A stretch of DNA of 64,000 nt from an uncultured Pelagimonas sp. (lineage in GTDB: Bacteria > Pseudomonadota > Alphaproteobacteria > Rhodobacterales > Rhodobacteraceae): contig NZ_CANMKO010000004.1 of assembly GCF_947498515.1 (NCBI RefSeq), forward strand, positions 62,001 through 126,000. The letters are read 5' to 3'. Below are positions 17,725-25,820 of this stretch, piece after piece; positions within the stretch are counted from its first letter, which is position 1; each line of letters opens with the position of its first letter. Made by a program: the position numbers and the translations under genes. The notes under the pieces were generated by a model, which saw only the letters and a program-made list of their open reading frames with translations, was not told where the DNA came from and ran no database searches.

Positions 17725-17913
17725 TCAGTTCACCCACCACAGGATGCAAACCCCGGTCACAACCGTTGCCAGCCCCAAAACCCGACGTGTGTCCAAGGGC
17801 ATCTCGCGCAGCGCCTCAAGCATGCGTTCGACAAGCGAAGGGGCCAGTGCGTACACCAGCCCCTCGATCACGAGGAGCATACCGATCCCCGTTAATATGT
17901 CCGTCCAGCTCAC
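17725..17913 (-). CDS. DUF2065 small membrane protein
   Basis: A 62-residue protein with two membrane helices (TDILTGIGMLLVIEGLVYALAP and VLGLATVVTGVCILWW), the DUF2065 family. Members lie right after hflC in many proteobacteria; the function is unknown but a link to HflKC is likely from gene order. The start is taken as GTG 17913 (VSWTDILTG), because family members begin at this point; an earlier in-frame ATG lies inside hflC. It starts 10 bases after the hflC stop. Confidence 0.85.
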   Translation of the reverse strand: MSWTDILTGIGMLLVIEGLVYALAPSLVERMLEALREMPLDTRRVLGLATVVTGVCILWWVN

Positions 17914-17923
17914 TGACGTGGTG

Positions 17924-18808
17924 TCACTGGGCTGGTGCGGCGTTTTCACTGCCGAAATAGTCAAAGAACTGACTGTCCGGAGTCATAACCATTGTCGTTT
18001 TCGACCCGCGCAGCGCCGCCTCATAGGCCTGCAAAGACCGATAGAAGGCAAAGAACTCCTGATCCGCGCCATAGGCTTCGGCAAAGACCCGGTTACGTTC
18101 CGCATCCGCTTCACCGCGGATCACGTTGGCTTCTTTTTCCGCCTCGGAGGTGGTTTCAACCACGGTACGATCGGCAAGCGCGCGAACACGCTGGGCCGCT
18201 TCGTTACCACGGGCGATCTCATCCGCCGCTTCACGTTCCCGCTCGGCGCGCATCCGGGAAAAAGTCACCTCAAGGCTTGTGGCCGGCAGGTTGGTTTGCT
18301 TGAGACGCACGTCAACAACGTCAAGACCCAAAGACAGCGCCTGAATACGGGCACGATCACGGATCCGGTTGGTCAGCCCACGGCGATCAACCGACAAAAT
18401 CCGGTCCGAGGTTACCTGATCGGCACCCAAGACTTCTCGGATCATCGAGTTGAGAATACCGGAAAGACGGTCTTCTGCGACACGAATGCCACCAACGCCA
18501 ACCGCCTGACGGAACTTGACCACATCAGCGATCCGGTAACGGGCAAAGGCGTCAACAACCAAACGACGGTCATCGGATGGGGTGACTTCGATGGTATCTG
18601 TATCAAGGCTCAGAATACGATCATCATAGTAGACAACCTCTTGGATCAGCGGGATTTTCCACGCCAAGCCGGGGTCTTCTTTGACATCCTTAATCTGACC
18701 AAACTGCAGAACCAGCGCCTTTTGACGTTCGTCCACAACAAAGACTGCTGACAGAACAATCACCAAAAGGATGACAAAGGCGGGGAGTAAATATGCTGTC
18801 TTACGCAT
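17924..18808 (-). CDS. hflC: HflC, SPFH-family membrane protein
   Basis: A 294-residue protein: one N-terminal membrane helix (residues about 5-24) followed by an SPFH/band-7 domain (VVDERQKALVLQFGQIKDV), a coiled coil at about 200-260 rich in AEREREAADE/EAEKEANVIRGEADAERN, and a short tail. HflC and HflK form a large periplasmic-facing cage that holds and controls the protease FtsH. The ATG overlaps the hflK stop by one base. Length and layout are normal. Confidence 0.96.
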   Translation of the reverse strand: MRKTAYLLPAFVILLVIVLSAVFVVDERQKALVLQFGQIKDVKEDPGLAWKIPLIQEVVYYDDRILSLDTDTIEVTPSDDRRLVVDAFARYRIADVVKFRQAVGVGGIRVAEDRLSGILNSMIREVLGADQVTSDRILSVDRRGLTNRIRDRARIQALSLGLDVVDVRLKQTNLPATSLEVTFSRMRAEREREAADEIARGNEAAQRVRALADRTVVETTSEAEKEANVIRGEADAERNRVFAEAYGADQEFFAFYRSLQAYEAALRGSKTTMVMTPDSQFFDYFGSENAAPAQ

Positions 18809-19962
18809 TAGTTTTTGCCTCCGGTCCGGTTCAACTCATTCAGAGGCAGATACGGCACAACACCGCCCTCCCCCGTCAAGCTGGGATCAAGGATCATCTT
18901 GTCAACATCCCCCAACACGCTTTCCATGGTTTCCAGATAAAGACGTTTGCGCGTCACTTCTGGGGCCTTCACATATTCATCACGAACCGAGGTAAAGCGC
19001 GCGGCTTCACCCAAGGCTTCGTTGACCACGCGGGCACGGTAACCTTCGGATTGTTCAAGAACCTGCGCCGCGTCACCGCGGGCTTCGGCCACAACCTTGT
19101 TGGCATAGGCATCCGCTTGACGTTCCAGACGGTCACGCTCTTGCTCAGCTTCCTGAACTTTGCGGAATGCGTTGATAACCTCATCGGGCGGATCAGCCTT
19201 GGCAAGGTTCACACGAACGATTGTGATACCGGATTCGTATTCGTCCAGCGTGGCTTGAATGTTTTCCATCGCCGTATCGGCGATCAAACCACGATCGCGG
19301 TTCAAAATTGGGGCAAGGTTGGTCGCCGCGATGATTTCGCGCATCACCGCCTCGGACACCGCCTGAACCGTCAACTGCGCGTCGGCAATGTTGAACAGGT
19401 ATTTGGCCGGATCGGTGATGTTCCAAACCACTTGGAAGTCAATATTAACGATATTGGCGTCCGTGGTTAGCATCAAGCCGTCGCCACCGCGCCCGCCAAT
19501 GGTTTCCGAACGTTCCGACGTCACATTCACCACCTCGGCCGTCACAAACGGCCATGGCGCAAAGTTCAGACCCGGTTCACCGGTGCTGGAGTATTCCCCG
19601 AGGAACAGCTCAACCGACTGCTCTTCAGGTTTGACTGTGTAAAAGCTTCCAAAGGCCCAGAGACCAACAAGGATCAGCGCGCCAAAAACGGCCGTTCCTT
19701 TGTTAAAGCCACCACCGGAACCGCCCGACCCGCCGCCGCGTTTCGCGCCGCCGTTATCGCCACCGCGACCGCCCATAAGGACGCGCAGCTGTTCCTGGCC
19801 TTTTTTCATCAGCTCATCAATTTCGGGGATCTGACCATCGTCGGGGCGTTTACCACCACCGCCTTGGGGGCCGCGACCGTTGTTGCCGCCGCCCTGACCG
19901 CCGCCATTGCCGCCGCCGTTATTTCCGCCGCCCCCCCAGGGGCCGCCGCTGTTTCCTGCCAT
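18808..19962 (-). CDS. hflK: HflK, SPFH-family membrane protein
   Basis: A 384-residue protein: glycine/asparagine-rich cytoplasmic N-terminus (residues 1-75, MAGNSGGPWGGGGNNGGG), a membrane helix at about 88-107, an SPFH domain (SFYTVKPEEQSVELFLGEY) and a coiled coil near 260-310 (VQEAEQERDRLERQADAYANKV). It pairs with HflC to cage FtsH. The long Gly-rich head is typical of alphaproteobacterial HflK. First gene of the hflK-hflC-DUF2065 run; its promoter must lie in the 68 bases to gor. Confidence 0.96.
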   Translation of the reverse strand: MAGNSGGPWGGGGNNGGGNGGGQGGGNNGRGPQGGGGKRPDDGQIPEIDELMKKGQEQLRVLMGGRGGDNGGAKRGGGSGGSGGGFNKGTAVFGALILVGLWAFGSFYTVKPEEQSVELFLGEYSSTGEPGLNFAPWPFVTAEVVNVTSERSETIGGRGGDGLMLTTDANIVNIDFQVVWNITDPAKYLFNIADAQLTVQAVSEAVMREIIAATNLAPILNRDRGLIADTAMENIQATLDEYESGITIVRVNLAKADPPDEVINAFRKVQEAEQERDRLERQADAYANKVVAEARGDAAQVLEQSEGYRARVVNEALGEAARFTSVRDEYVKAPEVTRKRLYLETMESVLGDVDKMILDPSLTGEGGVVPYLPLNELNRTGGKN

Positions 19963-20030
19963 GAAGTGTCGTCCTTCTTTGGTCGTTTGGCGTCTCTCTT
20001 ACAGTAACCTGTGCGTGATTTGGTTAAAAT

Positions 20031-21392
20031 TCAACCAGTCCGCGTGGGGTTCCGCATTGTGACAAGTTCTTCGGCCATAACCGGGTGAACTGCAACCACT
20101 CGGTCGAAATCCTCTTTGGTTGCACCCATTTTTACGGCGATTCCGGCCAATTGGATCATTTCACCCGCCGCTGGTGCGACGATATGCACGCCCAGCACCT
20201 TGCGATTGGCTTGGGACACGATCAATTTCATCAAAACCCGATCCGAACATCCGGCAAAGCTTGACTGCATCGGTTTGAACGAGGTCGCATAGACCTCGAT
20301 TGGCTCCTGCTCGCGCGCCGCCTCTTCGGAAAGGCCAATGGTGCCATATTCGGGCTGGGTGAACACCGCGCTTGGGATCAACTCGTGATCCACCGGGGTT
20401 GGGTTGCCCTTGAAAACGGTCTCGACAAAGGCCATGCCTTCGCGGATCGCCACCGGTGTGAGGTTAACCCGATCCGTCGCATCTCCAATCGCATAGATCG
20501 ACGGCACCGCGGTTTGGCTGTATTCGTCCACAAGAACCTCGCCCTTGCGGCCAAGTTTCACGCCCACCTCTTCAAGGCCCATGTCATCGGTGTTTGGCTT
20601 GCGCCCGGTGGCAAACATCACGTGATCAAACACATGCTCGGACCCATTGGTGGCCTTGACCCAAATGCCGTCATCGACCTTTTTCATCTCAAGCACATTG
20701 GTGCCAAGGTGAAGGTCAACACCCTTTTGAATCATCTCTTCGGCAATCAAGCCGCGCGCTTCGTCGTCAAAGCCGCGCAGAATTTGCGCGCCGCGATAAA
20801 ACTGCGTGGTTTTCACACCCAAGCCATTCATCACCCCGGCAAATTCCGACGCGATATAACCGCCACCGACAATGAGGATATTCTTGGGAAGCTTAGGAAG
20901 GTGGAAGATTTCGTTTGACGAAATCGCCAGTTCCGCACCGGGAATGTCGGGCATTGTTGGGCGTCCGCCCATCGCCAAAAGGATATGTTTGGCGGTCTTA
21001 CGTTCACCGGTCGAAAGCTCAACTGTATGGGCATCAACAACCTTGGCGCGGGCGTCAAAGGTTTCAACCCCGCTCCCCGCCAGCAGTTTGCGATAGATGC
21101 CTTCAAGGCGGTCCAGCTCGGCCGCCAGTTTGCCGTGGAAATGATCCCAGTTGAAATCACCGGACGTCATGTCCCAGCCATAGGCCTGCGCCTCGGCCAC
21201 TTTTTCGGGATAGCCCGAGGCAAACACCATCAGCTTTTTGGGTACACAGCCGCGAATAACACAGGTGCCGCCATACCGGTCTTCTTCGGCAAGGCCAACC
21301 TTGGCCCCGGTTTCCCCCGCCGCAACCCGCGCCGCGCGCACGCCGCCCGAACCGCCGCCAATCACAAATAGGTCAAAATCAAAGTCGCTCAT
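20031..21392 (-). CDS. gor: Glutathione reductase
   Basis: A 453-residue flavoenzyme that reduces oxidised glutathione with NADPH. FAD site GGGSGGVRAAR (12-22), redox-active Cys44 and Cys49 in GGTCVIRGCVPKK, NAD(P) site GGGYIASEFAG in the middle, and the C-terminal HPVMAEE whose His acts as acid/base in the partner subunit. The ATG at 21392 (MSDFDFDLFVIGGG) is chosen because the frame open above it lacks family sequence. In relatives gor follows rpiA; here three paralogous small genes lie between. Cytoplasmic. Confidence 0.95.
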   Translation of the reverse strand: MSDFDFDLFVIGGGSGGVRAARVAAGETGAKVGLAEEDRYGGTCVIRGCVPKKLMVFASGYPEKVAEAQAYGWDMTSGDFNWDHFHGKLAAELDRLEGIYRKLLAGSGVETFDARAKVVDAHTVELSTGERKTAKHILLAMGGRPTMPDIPGAELAISSNEIFHLPKLPKNILIVGGGYIASEFAGVMNGLGVKTTQFYRGAQILRGFDDEARGLIAEEMIQKGVDLHLGTNVLEMKKVDDGIWVKATNGSEHVFDHVMFATGRKPNTDDMGLEEVGVKLGRKGEVLVDEYSQTAVPSIYAIGDATDRVNLTPVAIREGMAFVETVFKGNPTPVDHELIPSAVFTQPEYGTIGLSEEAAREQEPIEVYATSFKPMQSSFAGCSDRVLMKLIVSQANRKVLGVHIVAPAAGEMIQLAGIAVKMGATKEDFDRVVAVHPVMAEELVTMRNPTRTG

Positions 21393-21546
21393 GGCTGTCC
21401 CCAGTCTTCCTGTGTCTTCTCGCGCCTGCACCGCCGCACTGTGGTGCAAAGATATTCCATAGCGCAGATAGGAAGGCCAGAGCCGGATGTCATCACAGAG
21501 TTGCGCACGAGTTTGTTAAAAGCGTTACAGTTTGGAGGGATGTGCC

Positions 21547-22062
21547 CTACCGCGAACCGCGCCGGGCCAGTTGATCTTGCCAAGGGGCATCGGCATCAGG
21601 GACGTAGTGCTTGATTGCGGACAGACAACGTTCAGCCTGTTCCGTAGGCAAAGCGCCAAAGGTCAAAACAGCACTTGTTCGTCCGCCATCTTGTGTCGAA
21701 TAGTTCACATATGATCCGATCAGACGCCTCTTCGCTCTGCGCAGTTCAATAGACCTCAGCTGGTCCCAAGGAACCACCAGCTCGCCATTCATTGACCAGC
21801 CATCTGCATCTATTCGCAAGATCGTACCCTGTTTCGACAAAGCCGCCCGAAACGAACGGAAATCTTGGGCCGCGCGGAAGATGACAGCGGCCAGAGAAAG
21901 AAAAAATATCACCGCCAATACCCATGAGTCGGTCAAAAAACGCCAATCATCCGCAAACTTCGTCGCAAACAAGATCGCGGTAGTAAGCCCAAATAATGGC
22001 GGAAACACACGGAATGGGAATTTGGGCCTTTGCAATTCGCCTTCAAAATCAGAATGATACAT
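21547..22062 (-). CDS. Small membrane protein, paralog 1 of 3
   Basis: A 171-residue protein with two membrane helices (about 22-42 and 48-68) and a cytoplasmic beta-rich domain with the shared motif VPWDQLRSIELRRAKRRLIGSYV, then LSAIKHYVPDADAPWQDQLARRG. It resembles small bacterial PH-like membrane proteins, but I cannot name the family. Clear paralog of the genes at 22118 and 22672. GTG 22077 is an alternative start; ATG 22062 follows a run of G that can serve as ribosome site. It is in a run of same-strand genes from rpiA to gor. Confidence 0.75.
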   Translation of the reverse strand: MYHSDFEGELQRPKFPFRVFPPLFGLTTAILFATKFADDWRFLTDSWVLAVIFFLSLAAVIFRAAQDFRSFRAALSKQGTILRIDADGWSMNGELVVPWDQLRSIELRRAKRRLIGSYVNYSTQDGGRTSAVLTFGALPTEQAERCLSAIKHYVPDADAPWQDQLARRGSR

Positions 22063-22117
22063 CCCCCCCCTTTTCACAATCGTCTAGATCAAAGTTCACC
22101 CCGGCTTACCTTTGGTA

Positions 22118-22546
22118 TCATGACCGACGATCACATTGAACTCTCGGCTCAGCTTCAGCATCAGGCCAGTATTTTTTGATAACTTCGAGTGCAACCTTTG
22201 ATCGTTCTTTGGTCAAGTCCTGCAGGGCCAACGGCGCTGTAACCCTTTCTGACTGCCAGACAAACGTTACAGAACTCTCAGCTCCCGGTGCCTTTAAATC
22301 GTCGGCAATGTCAAAACAACAAATGTCCGACCATGGGATCATCCTCATACCCCGAATACCCCGCTTTGGAACGCCAATTTTCACACCGTCGGGACCAATC
22401 CAAAAGATCATATCATTTATGAAATAGAACGCCGCAGCCCCAATTGAAAAGTCTATCGAAATTGCAGGGAGGTGTTCAAAATTCCATCTACTCTCTGTCC
22501 AAAACTCATAGGCAATCTGAACGACGGCAATCGCCAGCATTCCCAA
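22118..22546 (-). CDS. Small membrane protein, paralog 2 of 3 (diverged)
   Basis: About 140 residues, with hydrophobic segments (MLAIAVVQIAYEFW and FSIGAAAFYFINDMIFW), the shared motif IPWSDICCFDI and the end KKYWPDAEAEPRVQCDRRS, where the paralogs have WQDQLKRRG. The start is poor: TTG 22546 or ATG 22540. The same frame stays open back to a stop at about 22633 and reads SDFKFDEFSRHKAP, which resembles the N-terminus of paralog 1 but has no usable start codon. It is therefore either started at a rare codon or damaged at the 5' end. The region is visibly more AT-rich than its neighbours. Confidence 0.6.
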   Translation of the reverse strand: MGMLAIAVVQIAYEFWTESRWNFEHLPAISIDFSIGAAAFYFINDMIFWIGPDGVKIGVPKRGIRGMRMIPWSDICCFDIADDLKAPGAESSVTFVWQSERVTAPLALQDLTKERSKVALEVIKKYWPDAEAEPRVQCDRRS

Positions 22547-22671
22547 GAAAAAAGCCCGATCCAGCGAAGCCTGACCATGGGGCGCTTTGTGCCGCGAAAA
22601 CTCATCAAATTTGAAGTCACTTAAAAACCCCTAAACAAATCATCCGCCCCAACAGTTTTCAAACCGGCTAT

Positions 22672-23316
22672 CTACAACTCGCCCCATCGCGCAAACCGCC
22701 ACCTCCCCTTCATCTTGCCAGATAAACTCCGGGAGTTTGGGCGCTCCCCCCCAATGTACCCTCTGTACCCTCTCAACAATCCGCGCCGTTTCAATTGATC
22801 TTGCCAAGAGTCTTCAGCATCCGGCCAAAACTCCAAAATTGCCCTTAGGCAGTCATTTGCCTCGTCTGGGGACAGTTTAGAAAACGACAAAACGTTTGAA
22901 CGTTTCGTCGGCCCACCTTGGTGGCTCACAAATGCACTAACCAAACGGCCCTTAGCATCTCTTATAATTTCAAAACTGCGAATATTGTCCCAAGGCAACC
23001 ATAACAGGTTGTCGGGTTGGTCATATACGACATCACGGAGCCATAGACCTTTGTCAGTTACCGCCACACCTATCGCCCTGCTGGCAAGTCGTGGACTGCC
23101 GCCCAGAAAGCGCTCATTCACTAAATCCCAAATAGAAAAACTGATTATGACCAATAGGCAAAAATCGCCAATCACCAAGTAAAACGGGTATGAACTATCA
23201 CCGGTGTAGATCCAGAGAACATGCGCAACCGCCAAACCCAAAGCATAGCGGCCAGTCGTAATCCCACCCCCTTTTTCGCGAATGTAACCTTCGAATACAA
23301 CTGTGTCGCCCGCCAC
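22672..23316 (-). CDS. Small membrane protein, paralog 3 of 3
   Basis: A 214-residue protein with two membrane helices (about 22-40 and 44-66), the shared cytoplasmic domain (LPWDNIRSFEIIRDAKGRLVSAFV; LRAILEFWPDAEDSWQDQLKRRG) and an extra basic C-terminal tail. It starts 10 bases after the rpiA stop, so it is probably translated from the rpiA transcript. Function unknown. AT content is higher than in rpiA, which suggests later arrival. Confidence 0.75.
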   Translation of the reverse strand: MAGDTVVFEGYIREKGGGITTGRYALGLAVAHVLWIYTGDSSYPFYLVIGDFCLLVIISFSIWDLVNERFLGGSPRLASRAIGVAVTDKGLWLRDVVYDQPDNLLWLPWDNIRSFEIIRDAKGRLVSAFVSHQGGPTKRSNVLSFSKLSPDEANDCLRAILEFWPDAEDSWQDQLKRRGLLRGYRGYIGGERPNSRSLSGKMKGRWRFARWGEL

Positions 23317-23326
23317 CTAAACGTCC

Positions 23327-24109
23327 TCAAATATCGCGGAACAGGTTATCCGTTTCGACAAAATCCAAGCGGTCTTCGGATACCGTGCCCTCGTTGATGT
23401 CACGCGTTTCGACGCGGCCATCGCCATAGCCGATCACCACCTTGTCACAGATGTCGATAAACAGCCCGTTTTCTACCACGCCGGGGATTTGGTTCAGCAC
23501 CATCGCCAATTGCCGGGCGTTGCCGATACGGCCCAGATGCAGATCAAGAATATGGTTGCCTTCATCGGTGATAAACGGAATCTCGCCATTCATCCGCAAA
23601 GACGCTTGGCGCCCCATCACATCCATCGACACCAGCGTTTCTTCGACCAAGGCTTGGGTGGTTTGCCAGCCAAACGGAATGACCTCGATCGGCAATGGGA
23701 ACGACCCAAGGTGTTCCACCTCTTTGGCGGCATCGGCGATGACGATCATCTGATCCGACGCGGTCGCGACGATCTTTTCCTGCAACAAGGCCCCGCCCCC
23801 GCCTTTGACTAGCGACAGGTTGGCATCAAACTCATCCGCACCATCAATCGTCAAATCAAGCCAGCGCGCCTCATCAAGCGAAATCACCTCGATCCCGACC
23901 TCACGCGCCAGCTCGGCGGTGCGGGTCGATGTCGGAACGCCGCGGATTTTCAACCCGTCCTGTTCCACCATCTCGCCCAAACACCGCACCAACCACGCCG
24001 CCGTGGACCCGGTGCCTAGGCCGACTCGCATGCCGTCTTCTACAAAATCGGCGGCGCGTTTGGCGGCCACGAATTTGGCTTTGTCGATCGGTGACAGCTC
24101 TCCGGTCAT
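23327..24109 (-). CDS. rpiA: Ribose-5-phosphate isomerase A
   Basis: A 260-residue enzyme of the pentose phosphate pathway interconverting ribose-5-phosphate and ribulose-5-phosphate. Family motifs are MRVGLGTGSTAAWLV near the N-terminus, DGADEFDANLSLVKGGGGALLQEKIVA (catalytic Asp/Glu/Lys) in the middle, and VENGLFIDICDKVVIG near the end. Length is slightly above the usual 220-235 because of a C-terminal extension (TRDINEGTVSEDRLDFVET). A strong hairpin lies upstream (24177-24223), ending the previous gene. Confidence 0.96.
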   Translation of the reverse strand: MTGELSPIDKAKFVAAKRAADFVEDGMRVGLGTGSTAAWLVRCLGEMVEQDGLKIRGVPTSTRTAELAREVGIEVISLDEARWLDLTIDGADEFDANLSLVKGGGGALLQEKIVATASDQMIVIADAAKEVEHLGSFPLPIEVIPFGWQTTQALVEETLVSMDVMGRQASLRMNGEIPFITDEGNHILDLHLGRIGNARQLAMVLNQIPGVVENGLFIDICDKVVIGYGDGRVETRDINEGTVSEDRLDFVETDNLFRDI

Positions 24110-24176
24110 AATGGTCCCTCGGGTCTTGGAGTTAGGCTTGTGGGTGAAAAGGCGAACGCCCCCTTTATAAAAGCGG

Positions 24177-24223
24177 AAAGGCCATTGCGCGAGAAAGATT
24201 TATCTCGTTTTACAATGGCCTTT
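24177..24223 (-). terminator. Long two-tier hairpin, likely terminator
   Basis: AAAGGCCATTG (24177-24187) pairs with CAATGGCCTTT (24213-24223); inside, CGAGA (24190-24194) pairs with TCTCG (24203-24207). On the minus strand it is followed by CCGCTTTTAT. It lies 3' of the exported protein gene at 24269 and 5' of rpiA. Confidence 0.75.
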
Positions 24224-24268
24224 GTCTGGGGCCTTTATCTGGCACCGTTTTCTGTCCGCTTAACCGGA

Positions 24269-24703
24269 TTATCCGCGCACGCGCACCGGATCAAACCCCA
24301 ACTGGTAGCGGGTCTTGGAATCGCCTTTAACGGGCAAGGATCGGCACCCGGCCCTGGCATCCATCAAATTGCTTCCCGGTTTGGCCACCGTGAAAAAGCT
24401 AAGATCACGGATGACCTTTTTGCCCTGTACCTTGATAAAGCCCTTGCGCAAAATCGCCCGATTGTGCGCCGCCATTGAGGATGTTTTGTCGGCAACCATA
24501 GCGCCACAAACATAGGGTTTGCCGTCGTGGGTTTTAATGCGCCACGCCAAATGCGTTTTGCCCAATCCGCTCGACCAGTTCGAGCTGGATACTTGAAACT
24601 TGTCATCTACTGGAATGGTGATTTCAGGGGATTTGGCCGCAAGGGGCATCGCGCAAAACATTGCAATTGCGGCGCAAACACCGGTCTTTAACGTCGTAGA
24701 CAT
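24269..24703 (-). CDS. Hypothetical exported protein
   Basis: A 144-residue protein with a signal peptide (MSTTLKTGVCAAIAMFCAMPLAA-KS, cleavage at about 23) and a basic mature part with two cysteines (YVCGAM and AGCRSL) likely in a disulfide. I do not recognise the family. The ATG at 24703 is chosen because it opens directly on the signal peptide. It is followed by the long hairpin at 24177 and preceded by the anti-sigma gene, which is too far (130 bases) to assume an operon. Confidence 0.7.
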   Translation of the reverse strand: MSTTLKTGVCAAIAMFCAMPLAAKSPEITIPVDDKFQVSSSNWSSGLGKTHLAWRIKTHDGKPYVCGAMVADKTSSMAAHNRAILRKGFIKVQGKKVIRDLSFFTVAKPGSNLMDARAGCRSLPVKGDSKTRYQLGFDPVRVRG

Positions 24704-24834
24704 GATCTTCCTGTCGTTCAAATTGAATACAGGCGGCCTAACATGCGACGCCAACTAGCGCCAGATCAGACATCACTCACACCACTTAAACCTGCACCTT
24801 TGTGCAAAAATGCAACCGAACAAAACCCAAGCTC

Positions 24835-25179
24835 CTAGCTCAGGGTTGATTGCACAAGCCATGTCAGGATCGCCCCGATCACGGCCCCAATCGCGTAGGG
24901 AACCACCTGAACCCATATCGGTTTTCGCTTCTTTCCGGAAATGCGGTGCTCAACCAAATTGCGCAGCGTGTCGGGGGGCGACTTGTCAGGCAGTGTTTCA
25001 GTAAAGGTGACGAAATAAGCCCGCCACGCGGCCACATCCTGTTGCAAATCTGGGTCGGTGATCAACTGGGCCTCAAAGGCGTGTAATTCATCCGCAGTCA
25101 AAAGCCCCAACACATACTCCGCCGCTGTGGCTTCGTCTCCACCGGGTCCGGTTTTGCGCTCTAAATCGACCTGTGTCAT
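24835..25179 (-). CDS. Anti-sigma factor (RskA-like), membrane-bound
   Basis: A 114-residue protein with an N-terminal anti-sigma domain (EATAAEYVLGLLTADELHAFEAQL, then DVAAWRAYF) and one C-terminal membrane helix (VVPYAIGAVIGAILTWLVQ). The usual large periplasmic sensor part is missing; only a few residues follow the helix, so this is a short version. It would hold the ECF sigma factor encoded just upstream at the membrane. Its ATG overlaps the sigma gene stop by four bases (ATGA). Confidence 0.88.
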   Translation of the reverse strand: MTQVDLERKTGPGGDEATAAEYVLGLLTADELHAFEAQLITDPDLQQDVAAWRAYFVTFTETLPDKSPPDTLRNLVEHRISGKKRKPIWVQVVPYAIGAVIGAILTWLVQSTLS

Positions 25180-25724
25180 CGGCTTAAACACGCGCGCAGG
25201 TGGTCCAAAGACCGGCGCATCTCCCGCCGAAGAGCCTGCGCATCACCATCGGCCTGATCCGCCAAATCACTATAGGACAGCCCCTCGAGATACACAGATC
25301 GCAGCACCGACGCATGATCAGAGGGCAGTTCGGCCAAACATGCCGCAAGTTGGCCAGAGTATACGCTTGTTTGCCGATCCTGTTGGTGATCCGGCTCCTC
25401 ATACAATCGCCGCGCGATGCCAGGGGCCCGATTGTCATGCCCATTCGTCGTGTCCAAACGGAGCCGGGCCACCGCAGCGTCACGCGCCAAAGACAAGAGC
25501 CAGACCCAAGGGGACGACCCATTCGCCCGCACATATCCCGCGCTGCGCCAAATGCCGTCATAGACCGAAATCAAAACATCTTGCGCACGATCATCATCGC
25601 GTAAAATGCCCCAGCACAGACCATAAAGCCGTGGCGACGTCACATCATACAGCCCGCGCAAGGCGCGCCGATCCCCTTTGGCGATCTTCGCCAACATTGC
25701 TTCTAACTCATCATCCGTCGACAT
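25176..25724 (-). CDS. ECF-type RNA polymerase sigma factor
   Basis: A 182-residue sigma-70 family protein: region 2 at about 25-90 (LRGLYDVTSPRLYGLCWGILRDDDRAQDVLISVYDGIWR) and region 4 at about 125-180 (LAELPSDHASVLRSVYLEGLSYSDLADQADGDAQALRREMRRSL). It pairs with the anti-sigma factor downstream through a 4-bp overlap. The ATG at 25724 gives a family-like N-terminus; upstream codons run into the divergent cobS gene. The regulon is unknown; no clear ECF promoter could be assigned in the 96-base spacer to cobS. Confidence 0.92.
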   Translation of the reverse strand: MSTDDELEAMLAKIAKGDRRALRGLYDVTSPRLYGLCWGILRDDDRAQDVLISVYDGIWRSAGYVRANGSSPWVWLLSLARDAAVARLRLDTTNGHDNRAPGIARRLYEEPDHQQDRQTSVYSGQLAACLAELPSDHASVLRSVYLEGLSYSDLADQADGDAQALRREMRRSLDHLRACLSR

Positions 25725-25820
25725 TGCGTTCGAACGTCCCCGCTTCCCCTTGCCCCTTCCGGCGAAATGATGCACCACGGGGGCGCAGTTTTCGAGCCCG
25801 GATAAGAGGACATCATTACA

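Noticed and set aside
17744-18751. Plus-strand open frame of 335 codons across DUF2065 and hflC
   Set aside because: It is antisense to two clearly recognised genes and has no family features.
25725-25820. ECF-type promoter in the sigma factor/cobS spacer
   Set aside because: No -35/-10 pair with the usual AAC-type core and spacing could be assigned on either strand by eye.
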